From positions 558,001-622,000 of the forward strand of contig NW_027461514.1 in NCBI RefSeq assembly GCF_024713945.1: a DNA stretch of 64,000 nt, in the 5' to 3' direction. The notes beneath the pieces are model-generated. The model did not search any database and was not told the origin of the DNA. It saw nothing but the letters and a program-made list of their open reading frames with translations. Both the position numbers and the translations under genes were made by a program. Origin of the DNA: Dermatophagoides farinae (lineage: Eukaryota; Arthropoda; Arachnida; Sarcoptiformes; Pyroglyphidae). Within the stretch, counting starts at the first letter, position 1, and each line of letters begins with the position of its first letter. Positions 1 through 9,619 of this stretch are shown one piece after another.

Positions 1-726
1 GATTTGCGTCACCTTTGCAATAAATTCGCTGTTACTTTTGCTCATGAAATAAACATTCGTTCTTAATAAGTTAACTATTGAAAAATTTGATCTTATCCAT
101 AATACAGAATTGTACCTTAATTTGTTGTCGAAAGATGACTCGAAGAGAATATTTGAGCTTTCTATTGTTAAGGTTCTTTTAGTAATGATAAATTGTTTGA
201 GCAATGAATCAATAATCTGATAAAGTGAATTAGCGTTGCCTTCGACTAACCTGAGCAAATTAGATTGAGTTACACCATCACGTCGACTTTTAATAATAGC
301 TGTGATAATTTTTTTTTTCTCATCAGTATTTGAAGAAAAAAAACTTTCGTTTAAATTAAATGCACAAAGAATATATTGATCAGAACATTTAGTTGTAACG
401 TTACAACTGGCAAAAATTTCCTTTAATAATTGCGGAAAATCTGTTACGCATGTATATCTTTGCTCTTGAGCACGCTTAATTAGTATAGGTTTTTCATAAA
501 TAGAAATTATTTGTAAGTTAACAGTAGTAATTATGTTTTCGTTGCTCAAAATGGAAATTAAAACGTATATAAGATTTTTAAAATATGTTTCAGAGTCTAT
601 TAATAAATAATTTTCATTTTTGGTCAGTCGAAATCGTTTTACAAGCAACTCAATAAAATAATCAATTCTTATTTCATCAAAGCCGGCATATAGAAGTTCA
701 TCTGTAATCAAATGATATACTAACAT
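1..726 (-). CDS. TFIIIC B-block-binding-like winged-helix protein (3' part outside window)
   Basis: An open frame runs from the ATG at 726 to the left edge of the window (242 residues seen) without a stop, so the C-terminal part is missing. Around residues 140-185 is a stretch reading roughly ITAIIKSRRDGVTQ, then SNLLRLVEG, then SLYQIIDSLLKQFIITKR. This matches the B-block-binding winged helix of the large TFIIIC subunit (yeast Tfc3, human GTF3C1): helix, G-hT-Q turn, recognition helix, then a 'glI-K' wing. In that family the domain contacts the B box of tRNA genes and recruits RNA polymerase III. No intron is needed to explain the start. The call rests on one short domain, so another winged-helix protein remains possible. 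Confidence 0.45.
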   Translation of the reverse strand, partial: MLVYHLITDELLYAGFDEIRIDYFIELLVKRFRLTKNENYLLIDSETYFKNLIYVLISILSNENIITTVNLQIISIYEKPILIKRAQEQRYTCVTDFPQLLKEIFASCNVTTKCSDQYILCAFNLNESFFSSNTDEKKKIITAIIKSRRDGVTQSNLLRLVEGNANSLYQIIDSLLKQFIITKRTLTIESSNILFESSFDNKLRYNSVLWIRSNFSIVNLLRTNVYFMSKSNSEFIAKVTQI

Positions 727-1167
727 AATATACAGCGTTCATTTTGATTATAGCATTATTCTGAATACGCGATAAAGCGAATATGATAAACTTGAAAAAC
801 TACTTTTGTATTTTTTATCACTATATTCAAAAAATTTATTCAAATCAAAAATAAATATAAACTTCATTCATAAATTTTCTTATGCAATTAATAGCGCTTG
901 GAAAACTAGACTGTGGCCTTATCGACTTAACAAATCTACGGTTTACTATGTTTTTCTTATTTTATTATAAATTGCTTGTGCAATTTCTTTCTTAATCGTG
1001 TATATGTAATAAATAGATTTAGTTTTTTGGGAAAACTTAGTTTTCTATGACAACTTCTACACGGCGCACGGAAATAAACGAACAATTTCATACTAAGTTT
1101 GCTGCGCATTTAGTGTTAAGTTTTTTGTTTTTAATCACTTAGCATTAAATAAATATAAGTATCACGT
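727..1167. other. 441-bp intergenic region, divergent promoters with possible structured RNA
   Basis: This is the only gap over 300 bp. It separates the divergently transcribed TFIIIC-like gene and the kinase gene. It is AT-rich but holds a perfect 7-bp hairpin (AAATTGC, loop TTGT, GCAATTT) at 969-986. At 1021-1047 there are overlapping hairpins built from AGTTTT/AAAACT and GAAAAC/GTTTTC. A GC-richer stretch with GCGCA and TGCGC arms lies near 1060-1110. No snRNA, tRNA or box C/D motif was recognised, so a non-coding RNA is only a possibility. Confidence 0.3.
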
Positions 1168-3061
1168 ATGAATCGCTGGTTTTCTACATTATCCAAATAC
1201 ACAAGTACAGCAAAAAGTAAGTAAACTAAATCGGTTAATGACATGTTTTGTTTGACATAATGCCACTATCGTGAACTAATATATTTTAGAAACTAATCAA
1301 ACTAACCACAAAAGCTATCAATGGGGGTTTCTTGGGCACAATGCATTTGGATTTAAAAGTTCTAACAAATCAAACAATGACATTAATATAAGTACAGATA
1401 ACAATAATTTAAAGCTTACACGTGAAAGATTTGAAAAGGAAGCTCAATCAAACAGATATAATTCTAGTGACAGAAATATATCTGAAATTTTTGAGTGTGT
1501 CAGTAAATTCTTAACGAAACAAGATATAACAACCTCTGCATGTTTCAATAAAACAAATCTACAAAACGTTTCTTACACTTTCCAGGCTTCTCCATTGACT
1601 AATGATACGCAAGGAAAAAATAATTTGTACTGCTACCCTGAGAAAAGTTCTTTAATAATTTCTCAGAACAGTAGCAACAGAAGAGTACATAGATATTTGT
1701 GGAAAGCTGAAGATAATGAAGTTGCAATTCCCGTTGCAATCAAATTTGTTGCTGATCAAAACAACAGGGATGGAAGGAGTGTAAAACGTGAAGTGGAGTG
1801 TCACATGTTTACGCAAATGAAGCTAGCATATCTGTTCCAAGAAGAATTAAAATTGTGGCAACAACAGTCTAGTGTTTATAGTTTCACACGGATGAATGAA
1901 TGGTTGAAACCAAAAACAATTATGGATGCATGGCCTTCAAGCGAACTAATCGCATACCATATTGATAATCATAAACCTGGAAACAGTATTTTGATGACAC
2001 GAAAATTGAGTGGGCCTGATTTTTTCGATCTTATTAGATGTGAGCACAATCATAACTACAACAATCATAATCTTTCTGGGCATTGTCATCAGCAAGTCAA
2101 CCACGACCACCTGATCAAAAGCAATAACAAAAAAATTGTCAAGAAAGCTAAACCAAAATCTGGCATCAATATTTTCAGTGATATCAAACCATTATCATGT
2201 TTAAAATCATCTTCCTCATCATTAAAATATACTGATTGTGAATATTATCCACCATACTATAATTATTACAAATTACGATGGGCTGCAATCACTTTAAAAA
2301 GATTGATGCAGTTTCATTCTATAAATATTAGACATAATGATTTAAAGCCTGATAATATTGTCTGTGATTTTCATCATGACGATAACGACAACACTGTAAT
2401 AGATGTTAAATTGATTGATTTAGGAACGGCGAGCTTTGGTTTTACAACAGATTTTACAGGAGGAACAGCTTGGTACGAGTCTCCGGAACAAAAGCTTATT
2501 GAATTTTTCGGGAAAAAAAGAAAAGATATGCACTCATCAAAACGAGTTAATATTGGTTTAAGTTCCGATATCTGGGGCGCAGGAATATCTCTTACCGAAG
2601 TTTTACTTGGTAAACGAATCGTTGACGCTTCAAAAACTAGAAAAAATATTTACCCATTAGAATACCTAGGGTGTGAATTAAACACTATAAAGCCATATAA
2701 TTTTGCTTTGAGATCTCAAATTCTAGGAAAGCACACAATGAACGAAGATTATTATTACGATGGTGGAGATTTAGATAGCTATCCTTATTGGTTACAATCT
2801 CCTGAAAATTGGGTATTATCATCTAAACAAATTTTATTCGATATAAATAACAAAAAAGCGTCATTAGCGGAGATTGCCGCAGAATGGCTATTTAACAGTT
2901 TAGTTATTCCTAAAGCTAGTTCACGTGTTAAGATAGACGTTGCAATGAATGTCATCGAACAATTTGCAGAGGAGCAATATAACAGGATTCGTTATAGCTA
3001 CACCTCTTTTGACGGTTCGTTAAATTCTTATTTAATTCCTCGAAAATATAACCAGATATAA
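1168..3061 (+). CDS. Divergent eukaryotic protein kinase
   Basis: Exon 1 is 1168-1216, the intron is 1217-1289 (73 nt, GTAAGT...TTTTAG), and exon 2 is 1290-3061, giving 606 residues. Without the intron the frame would lose its ATG. Kinase landmarks are visible but altered. The ATP-site lysine is in VAIKF, with a KREVE helix after it. The catalytic loop is HNDLKPDN at about 365-372, with Asn in place of the usual Arg of HRD. The metal loop reads LIDLG rather than DFG, near 391. The APE-like element is ESPEQ near 413. A His/Asn/Lys/Ser-rich insertion (roughly residues 275-330) separates the lobes, and a long serine- and asparagine-rich N-terminus precedes them. The retained Lys, Asp and metal-site Asp suggest an active enzyme. 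The kinase family was not recognised. Confidence 0.75.
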
Positions 3062-3250
3062 TAAACTAAACCATCGCAGATAGTTAAGTAATGGGAATAC
3101 TCAGATAACTTTTATTACTTTTATTCAAACGCACAACTTGACTTTCTAACCATAATAAATAATATATAAATATACAGCATCAACTACTTAAACTATGAAA
3201 GCTCTGTTGTATGTTACTTTACTTGCTGAGGTAAATGAATTAAGCTTTGT

Positions 3251-6200
3251 TTATTCTACTAAATATAAACTGCTTGTAAATATTATTCCATGTCTATGTA
3301 ACTTCAAAGTTTCTATCAACAATTCCTCCAAAGAAGTACTACCCAATAAGTGTGCAACAGAGCAAGCTTCTTGTAAAACCTCTTCGATACGTTTAAACGA
3401 CCGTACTATTGTTCCTTCGTAAAGTTTATAAGTCGAACAGATGTATGAAAAAGATTTACCGCTTAGCCAGTCAAACGTAGGCATCATAAGAGCCGATGAA
3501 AAATTGTTTAGATTGCTTTTAAAAGAACTTTTGACGTTAAAATTTAGTATAACCTTATTTACATTTGTCAGTATTTCACAAACAGATTTATAAATGTTCA
3601 TGAGTTTTTTGTCTGCGGTGGGATTCGCATCTTTGATACGTTCATCGTCAATAAGAATAGAAAGTAAAGCTCCAATATAGGGGGGTGATAGCTTGTCCAA
3701 GCATTTATAGTTGAAGATTATTTCTCCTAAATACAAGCAATCAACAGACTTGATGTCGCAACAAACTACGCCTTTTTGTGTGGGAACATTGGTTTCATCA
3801 ATAAAATTGAGTTTTCTCAAGACGTTAATCATGTTATGGAGTTGAATATCAAGTTCGTCTTCGTCAAATTTTGTTAACTCCTGCATGATAGATGATTTTT
3901 CCTTGATCAAGTCTATTTTTTTGAAATACAGTTTTAACACTTCGCTGAATAACCTAAAATTACGAAGATTAAACTTGTCTATTTTCATTTTAATTTCAGT
4001 TATATTTGACTTGCTTGTAGCAAGTTTATTGTACAGAGTTTTATTGAATTCACTTTTAGCGGTAGAAGATTTCTCGAAGTCAAGCGTTTCGAGTTCTCCG
4101 TCATTATGATTAAGCAAAGTAATAAGGTTTGCTATTGATTTTTTTAAGTTGTTCTCAGAACGGTCGGTTATTTTAAATTTGAGAACATATTTAGTAATTA
4201 GGATTATATCTGATAATCCAATGTTGATAATACTATATGATAAATGATCCAGTGAGCAAGAAAACTTGGTATTAGTAATGAAATTAACAATAGGGTTCAC
4301 AGAATTAGAAGAATCAGATGTCAGAAGCAAAACTTCTATAAAATTTTCGTTCGCATCTTTGCTGTTGGAAAATAATTTTTTAAGCCCGAGGATAATACCG
4401 AAACCGGCGTTTTGGCCGTCGAAGAATTTCATGTTGGAAAAGAACACGGAAATAACCCTTCCGACAGACAAAAACTTCAAAAACGTTTCAGGAGCAGAAG
4501 AAATGATAAAAGAATAGTTTGTGTGGGCTGAAATGTACGCATTAACCATAGCATAATAATCACTTAATCCCATTTCGAGATACGTTTCTATGCTGTATTT
4601 GGCTAAATCATAATTTGTCGTGTCGAGCATGGGAAGGATTCTTTCGTCCAGTGTAATTTTGTCAGGGTCTTCGTTGACGTTTGAATCATTGTAGAAAACT
4701 GTATTGTACATAGCGGGAACATTCAAGTTTGCTATTTTTTTATTCAAGTCTTTCAGATCTTCTTCCAGTTGTAATCTTTTGAAACCAAGTTGAAATTTAA
4801 AAAAAGACTTTTTTATAATGAACATAGGCGAAAGTCCTTGGATACGAAGTAAATTAAGAATTGTAGAGTACTTCAAATAGAATTGACTAGAAAGCATAAG
4901 AGCTGATCCGGTAAACAGCCTTTCAAGCTGTTCCTCCTTATACTTAGAGGTTAAAAGAACGATACTGTATCCACGCGTATCTATTCCCCTTCTTCCAGCT
5001 CTTCCACTCATCTGAGTATATTCTCCAGGCGTTATCATGCGCTGACGTTCGCCATCGAATTTTTGCAGACCTGTGAAAATAACAGACCTAGCAGGCATGT
5101 TAATTCCCATACTAAAAGTTTCTGTGCTAAACAGAATTTTAAGCAGGTTTTCTTGAAACAAGATTTCCGTGATTTCCTTGATGATTGGTAACAGTCCACC
5201 ATGATGGACTCCAATTCCTGTGCGTAAATATGCGAGATGTGTGCTGAACTGAGGTAGTTTTCTATCTTCAGATGACACTATTTCGAGCGCACTGTTGTAC
5301 ACTTCCTCGATAGCAATTTTTTCTTGTTCTGTAGTCAAATCTAAGTTGCAAAAAATTTGAGCGTTGTTTTCGACCTCTTTCTTTGAAAACGCGAAAACTA
5401 TAATGGGGAGATACTTGGAAGAGATACACAAATTCAACAATTTTTTTATATCTAGTTCTTGGTTTGTAAGTTGGTTCGAATCTTCTTTAAAACGTCTCTT
5501 CTTTTTTGGTTCTGCAGTATTGTCAGTTTCATTGATCGACTCTAGTGCGTGTTTGACATTATTGTATTGAAACTTTCTTAATTCGTTTTGAACCAGAATT
5601 AAATGATTTCCTCCGCTAGGAAACAAATAATGGCGCAGTGGTGTAGGTCGAAAATTTGTACTAATTACATGGCACGGACTATTTTTTATTTTTGCAATCC
5701 AGTTAGCAAACTCAATAGAGTTCGGTATAGTAGCCGACAGAAAAATTAGTTTGACCGATTCTGGTAACAAAACTATAGTTTCTTCCCACACGACCCCGCG
5801 TTCTTTGTCACGCATGTAGTGAACTTCGTCGAATATCACCCATTTAACTTCTCGCAACAGCTGGCTTCCTTTGAACAAAATAGAATGCAAAATTTCTGTC
5901 GTCATAATTAAAATAGCAGCTTCCTGGTTATAACAAGCATCTCCAGTCATGAGACCAACATTAGAAGAGTGAACATCCATAATATCCCTGTACTTTTGAT
6001 TAGAGAGAGCTTTGATGGGACTTGTATATATTACTTTAGATTTATCGTCTAAACACGCCTGAATCGCGTAATCAGCTACTGTGGTCTTTCCAGCAGAAGT
6101 GTGTGCCGCTACCAACACGTTTTCTTCAATGTCAATGACATTGCAGGTTTCTTGCTGAAAAGGATCCAGCTTGTAACTAAACTTTATGTTAACAGGATCC

Positions 6201-6322
6201 TTTCTAGCAGGTTTAGATTTAAAACCGATAGGTCTTACGACTTGATGAACACAATTTTTGTCATCTTCTGATAAAACAGAAGAAACACCGGATAACAATA
6301 CGGTTTCTAAATTATTATCCAT
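3251..6322 (-). CDS. MTR4: MTR4-type exosome RNA helicase
   Basis: This 1023-residue Ski2-like DExH helicase feeds RNA 3' ends to the nuclear exosome, including in processing of 5.8S rRNA and snoRNAs. Visible motifs are motif I AHTSAGKT (73-80), motif II DEVH (165-168) within a VIFDEVHYMRDKERG stretch typical of Mtr4 rather than Ski2, motif III SAT, and motif VI QMSGRAGRRG. The stretch after FRPTPLRHYLFP is also typical of Mtr4. The C-terminus ends in the DSHCT helical domain, with the family's final SLYL-type residues. Length is close to yeast and human Mtr4. The arch region between helicase core and DSHCT is present but poorly conserved. No intron is needed. The upstream neighbour on the opposite strand is a candidate snoRNA. 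Confidence 0.92.
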   Translation of the reverse strand: MDNNLETVLLSGVSSVLSEDDKNCVHQVVRPIGFKSKPARKDPVNIKFSYKLDPFQQETCNVIDIEENVLVAAHTSAGKTTVADYAIQACLDDKSKVIYTSPIKALSNQKYRDIMDVHSSNVGLMTGDACYNQEAAILIMTTEILHSILFKGSQLLREVKWVIFDEVHYMRDKERGVVWEETIVLLPESVKLIFLSATIPNSIEFANWIAKIKNSPCHVISTNFRPTPLRHYLFPSGGNHLILVQNELRKFQYNNVKHALESINETDNTAEPKKKRRFKEDSNQLTNQELDIKKLLNLCISSKYLPIIVFAFSKKEVENNAQIFCNLDLTTEQEKIAIEEVYNSALEIVSSEDRKLPQFSTHLAYLRTGIGVHHGGLLPIIKEITEILFQENLLKILFSTETFSMGINMPARSVIFTGLQKFDGERQRMITPGEYTQMSGRAGRRGIDTRGYSIVLLTSKYKEEQLERLFTGSALMLSSQFYLKYSTILNLLRIQGLSPMFIIKKSFFKFQLGFKRLQLEEDLKDLNKKIANLNVPAMYNTVFYNDSNVNEDPDKITLDERILPMLDTTNYDLAKYSIETYLEMGLSDYYAMVNAYISAHTNYSFIISSAPETFLKFLSVGRVISVFFSNMKFFDGQNAGFGIILGLKKLFSNSKDANENFIEVLLLTSDSSNSVNPIVNFITNTKFSCSLDHLSYSIINIGLSDIILITKYVLKFKITDRSENNLKKSIANLITLLNHNDGELETLDFEKSSTAKSEFNKTLYNKLATSKSNITEIKMKIDKFNLRNFRLFSEVLKLYFKKIDLIKEKSSIMQELTKFDEDELDIQLHNMINVLRKLNFIDETNVPTQKGVVCCDIKSVDCLYLGEIIFNYKCLDKLSPPYIGALLSILIDDERIKDANPTADKKLMNIYKSVCEILTNVNKVILNFNVKSSFKSNLNNFSSALMMPTFDWLSGKSFSYICSTYKLYEGTIVRSFKRIEEVLQEACSVAHLLGSTSLEELLIETLKLHRHGIIFTSSLYLVE

Positions 6323-6507
6323 ATTGTGTTAAAAATTGAGAAAATTCAGAAAAATATACAATAATTAGTAAATTTCAATATAGATACGGATACCGGAAAA
6401 CCTGATAAATAAAACAAAATTTTATTTAATTCAAAATCAAATAGTACTATATTTCTAACGTTGTGTCGTTAATTTTTTTTTGAGAAGTACAATAAAGATT
6501 TTAACCA

Positions 6508-6585
6508 ATCAAATGATGATACTAATTTGGGTAATTTGCAACTGAGAACCCTTTTCTTGATGAGTCTCTAGTATCTGATGTATAA
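6508..6585 (+). ncRNA. Probable box C/D snoRNA, U16/snR87-like, targeting 18S rRNA
   Basis: The motifs occur in the correct order: box C ATGATGA (6513-6519), box D' CTGA (6542-6545), box C' TGATGA (6558-6563) and box D CTGA (6575-6578). The 13 nt at 6527-6539 (TTGGGTAATTTGC), two nt upstream of D', are fully complementary to GCAAATTACCCAA. That element is a near-universal part of eukaryotic 18S rRNA. The five-nucleotide rule points to the first A after GC as the methylated residue. From memory, vertebrate U16 and yeast snR87 guide methylation in this same element. The terminal stem is weak and the C'-to-D gap (11 nt) is too short for a second guide. The gene lies antisense to both flanking genes. 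Confidence 0.72.
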
Positions 6586-6588
6586 CTT

Positions 6589-9417
6589 TTATATCTTTGG
6601 ATTCAATATTTTTTGTACTTTTTTGTTTATCCCGCCAAGAAAGTTTAACAACTGGTCCGTTGAACTAAACACAAAATTTAATGGATTTTGTAACGGAACT
6701 ACCATGGTTCGTGGATTTTGGGCCGCGTCCGTGCTACTTGATTCCGATGTTGAATAGAGTTCAGATTGAACTGCATTTGCTTGCGTTTTTATATAATTTT
6801 CAAGCTTCTTGTAAAGGTTTTCGTTGTTTTTATAAGTAATAACTTTTACGTTGAGATTATTAACGTAGTCAATCCAAGATTTTATTTCGGTCGTTTTAGT
6901 TTCTGGCAAAGCGACGATAATCACCGTTTTTACATCGTTTAATTTTTTTAAAATAATCGGGAATTCTTCAAAACGCCTTTTAGTACAAAGGATTTGGTCT
7001 TGAGATGTAGGCTTTGTTTCTCTTTTCGAAGGAAAACTTTGTTCTGTTTTAATTACAATAAAGTTTTGCTGACTTTTATTGATATGAATTTTATTGTAAA
7101 CGTTATCGAGAGAGTCATTTTTCATTTCAGAATTTAAGACACAGTAGTTGTTTTTATCCATGTGGATGAAGTAATAGGATAAGTTAGTGTTATTGGCCAA
7201 GTTTTTCATGTCAGTTTTCTCCAAATCAACGTTATGTTTATCAAGAACGGAATATACTATGCTGGAAGAAAAAGTATCGTCGAAAAAATAAACATTTGAT
7301 TTTAGGTCAGATTTTTCGTTTATTTCCTTTTCTTCAAAAATATTGCTCATTGGCTGCACAACAATTTCATTAGGTTTGGGTTTGTCAATTACATTAATTT
7401 TGCTTGTTTTTTCCGCAGACCCACGTAAAAGTTGATTGTTTTCCTTGTTAAGTGGATTTTCAATCATCATTGGCACTTGGTTATTCACTACTGAAAGTGG
7501 TTTTTGCGAAATGATAACGGTATTTTTTTCATCGTGGCCGTCTAAAATGTTCAGAGAAAGTATTTTTTTTGGCAATTCTTCAACAATGTGCTTTGCACTA
7601 TCTAACAAAGGACAATGTTTTTCAACTGTATTTTGAATAATTACATTTTCGTCTGAATTTATATCAGCTTGAGAATTATTAATAGGTTTCTCTTCTTCTT
7701 GTCGATCTATTATTATTTCTTTTACTTTTTCATCTCTTTTAAACTGATTTCGTTCTATATTTTCTTCTTGAGCATTTGGTATCCTTGATATTGTATTTAT
7801 ATCTATTTCAGTACGACGATCTATATAAACAGATTCATTGTCATGAGAAAATTCTTTTTGACTGGGTGGTTGCATAATTAAACTATTTACCAAGTGATTA
7901 TTGTCCGTCATATTAGACGATTTTAAATCTTTTATCTGTGTATCTTCGCTAGTAGTAAAAAATTGATCGTGATTAACAAGTTTGTTAATTAATATTGGGT
8001 TATTGTTTTCGGTTAAATTCTGCGACGATTTTTTTTTATTAGTAAAATCTTGATTTAGTAAAGAAACTGACGGTCTGTCGCTATTTGAACTTGTCTCATT
8101 TGCTTCTTGAAAATAATCATATTCTTTTTCAACAGAGGCATTTCTAAACTTCGTACTAAAATTTCTAATTGATGACTGAACTGGAATTTCATTGTAAGTC
8201 GATACTTTAATTACTTTTGGAGTTCCAGCTGTAATTATTCGTGTGTGTTCGAAATTGTTTATGTAATTATCGAAAGTATTGAAGTTTTTCAATTTGCTTT
8301 CATTTTCCTGACCTTTAAAAAATTGGTTTTTCACTGGAAACTCTAAGTCATCTGTGTACATCGAATCGTCATCGAATGAATCGAACATCTCTTCAAAATT
8401 ATCAAATATCTTTTCGAAGTTTTCATTTGGATAAAACGTTTGATTAGTGATGCTTGTTTTGATTTCATCTGAGTTATTAGATTCAAGCTTAATCGAGATT
8501 TTTTTTTTAGAGTCATTTAATTTATCTCTAGTGTTAATATTTCTGCAAAGTTGAACGACTTTACCCATTAATTCATCTTGCTCCACTTGAACAGAATTAG
8601 TTGTAAATTCAATATCAGCAATAAGTTTATCATATTCATCATAACATTCATAATTGTACTGGACGAGTTGTTTATTTTCAACATCCTTATCCTTATTGCT
8701 TCTGGTTATATATTTTGACTCCAAATTCATAGGTCGACGAATCTGTTTATGTTCTTGATGAGAGAAAAAATTACCCTTTATATTTTTCTGTGGAACTCTC
8801 ATGCTAGAATTTGAATTTATACTCATATCGTTTTTGACATTCACAAAATAATTATCCTCATCTCCCAAATTATTCCAATCCACGTTGTATACAACGTTTG
8901 CAATTGGATAATTCTTTTTACCTTGACTTGTGTTTGGAATTGAATTTGCTTTTAGATATGTATCTAATAATTCAGCTTCCAGCATTTTCACTATATCTTC
9001 AACAATATTGTGTACTTTTTTATCCAATAAATTCACACAAGACAATAAGGAATTAAATTGGAAACAATCAATAAACTTAATCTTATCGTCCATAGTGATA
9101 TTTTCGTTTTCCTTGATAACGTTTCGAATACTCTCCTTTATCAATTTAAATTCAATATTTGATTCATCATTTCCCCACAAATCTGATTGAATGTTTTTTA
9201 AAAGCTGGTTTGGTCTAAGCTCGTTTGTTAAAATGAAATTAGAAATCATATTTTTAATTCCTAGTTTTTGCAATTCCATCTCTTTAAATGTTTCGCTCTG
9301 ATAAAAAGACTTAAATCTGCTTTTCGTAAAATCTGATTTACGTTGAGCATACTCAAGATGATTTGTTACTATACAAAAAACAATTAAATTGGAAAAGATA
9401 ATCAAATGTCTGATCAT
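6589..9417 (-). CDS. Large secreted Asn/Lys/Glu-rich protein, function unknown
   Basis: A single-exon 942-residue protein starts with ATG at 9417. Residues 4-18 (HLIIFSNLIVFCIVT) form a short hydrophobic core after a basic residue, which looks like an N-terminal secretion signal. There is no other clear membrane segment. The N-terminal 160 residues look helical and contain a few cysteines. The middle (about 190-740) is low complexity, rich in Asn, Glu, Lys and Ser. The C-terminal 200 residues regain order, including a VKTVIIVALPETKT strand-like segment followed by WIDYVNNLNVKVITYK. No family was recognised. In a parasite this would fit a secretory-organelle or surface protein, but that is inference from the signal sequence alone. 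Confidence 0.7.
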   Translation of the reverse strand: MIRHLIIFSNLIVFCIVTNHLEYAQRKSDFTKSRFKSFYQSETFKEMELQKLGIKNMISNFILTNELRPNQLLKNIQSDLWGNDESNIEFKLIKESIRNVIKENENITMDDKIKFIDCFQFNSLLSCVNLLDKKVHNIVEDIVKMLEAELLDTYLKANSIPNTSQGKKNYPIANVVYNVDWNNLGDEDNYFVNVKNDMSINSNSSMRVPQKNIKGNFFSHQEHKQIRRPMNLESKYITRSNKDKDVENKQLVQYNYECYDEYDKLIADIEFTTNSVQVEQDELMGKVVQLCRNINTRDKLNDSKKKISIKLESNNSDEIKTSITNQTFYPNENFEKIFDNFEEMFDSFDDDSMYTDDLEFPVKNQFFKGQENESKLKNFNTFDNYINNFEHTRIITAGTPKVIKVSTYNEIPVQSSIRNFSTKFRNASVEKEYDYFQEANETSSNSDRPSVSLLNQDFTNKKKSSQNLTENNNPILINKLVNHDQFFTTSEDTQIKDLKSSNMTDNNHLVNSLIMQPPSQKEFSHDNESVYIDRRTEIDINTISRIPNAQEENIERNQFKRDEKVKEIIIDRQEEEKPINNSQADINSDENVIIQNTVEKHCPLLDSAKHIVEELPKKILSLNILDGHDEKNTVIISQKPLSVVNNQVPMMIENPLNKENNQLLRGSAEKTSKINVIDKPKPNEIVVQPMSNIFEEKEINEKSDLKSNVYFFDDTFSSSIVYSVLDKHNVDLEKTDMKNLANNTNLSYYFIHMDKNNYCVLNSEMKNDSLDNVYNKIHINKSQQNFIVIKTEQSFPSKRETKPTSQDQILCTKRRFEEFPIILKKLNDVKTVIIVALPETKTTEIKSWIDYVNNLNVKVITYKNNENLYKKLENYIKTQANAVQSELYSTSESSSTDAAQNPRTMVVPLQNPLNFVFSSTDQLLNFLGGINKKVQKILNPKI

Positions 9418-9619
9418 ATGTTATCTATTATTTTGAAATAGTTATCGATAAGTGAAAATTGGGAATCAAATAAAAAAATTTAGAAAAAACAACGGCACAC
9501 TGGGTCGAATGTTAAAAAATGAAGCAACGAGTTTTGTTAACACAAATTCTGAGATTTGTTTAATATGCTATTATAAATTTTAATTCAACATGTAAATGTA
9601 AAATTTAGAAAATAAAAAT

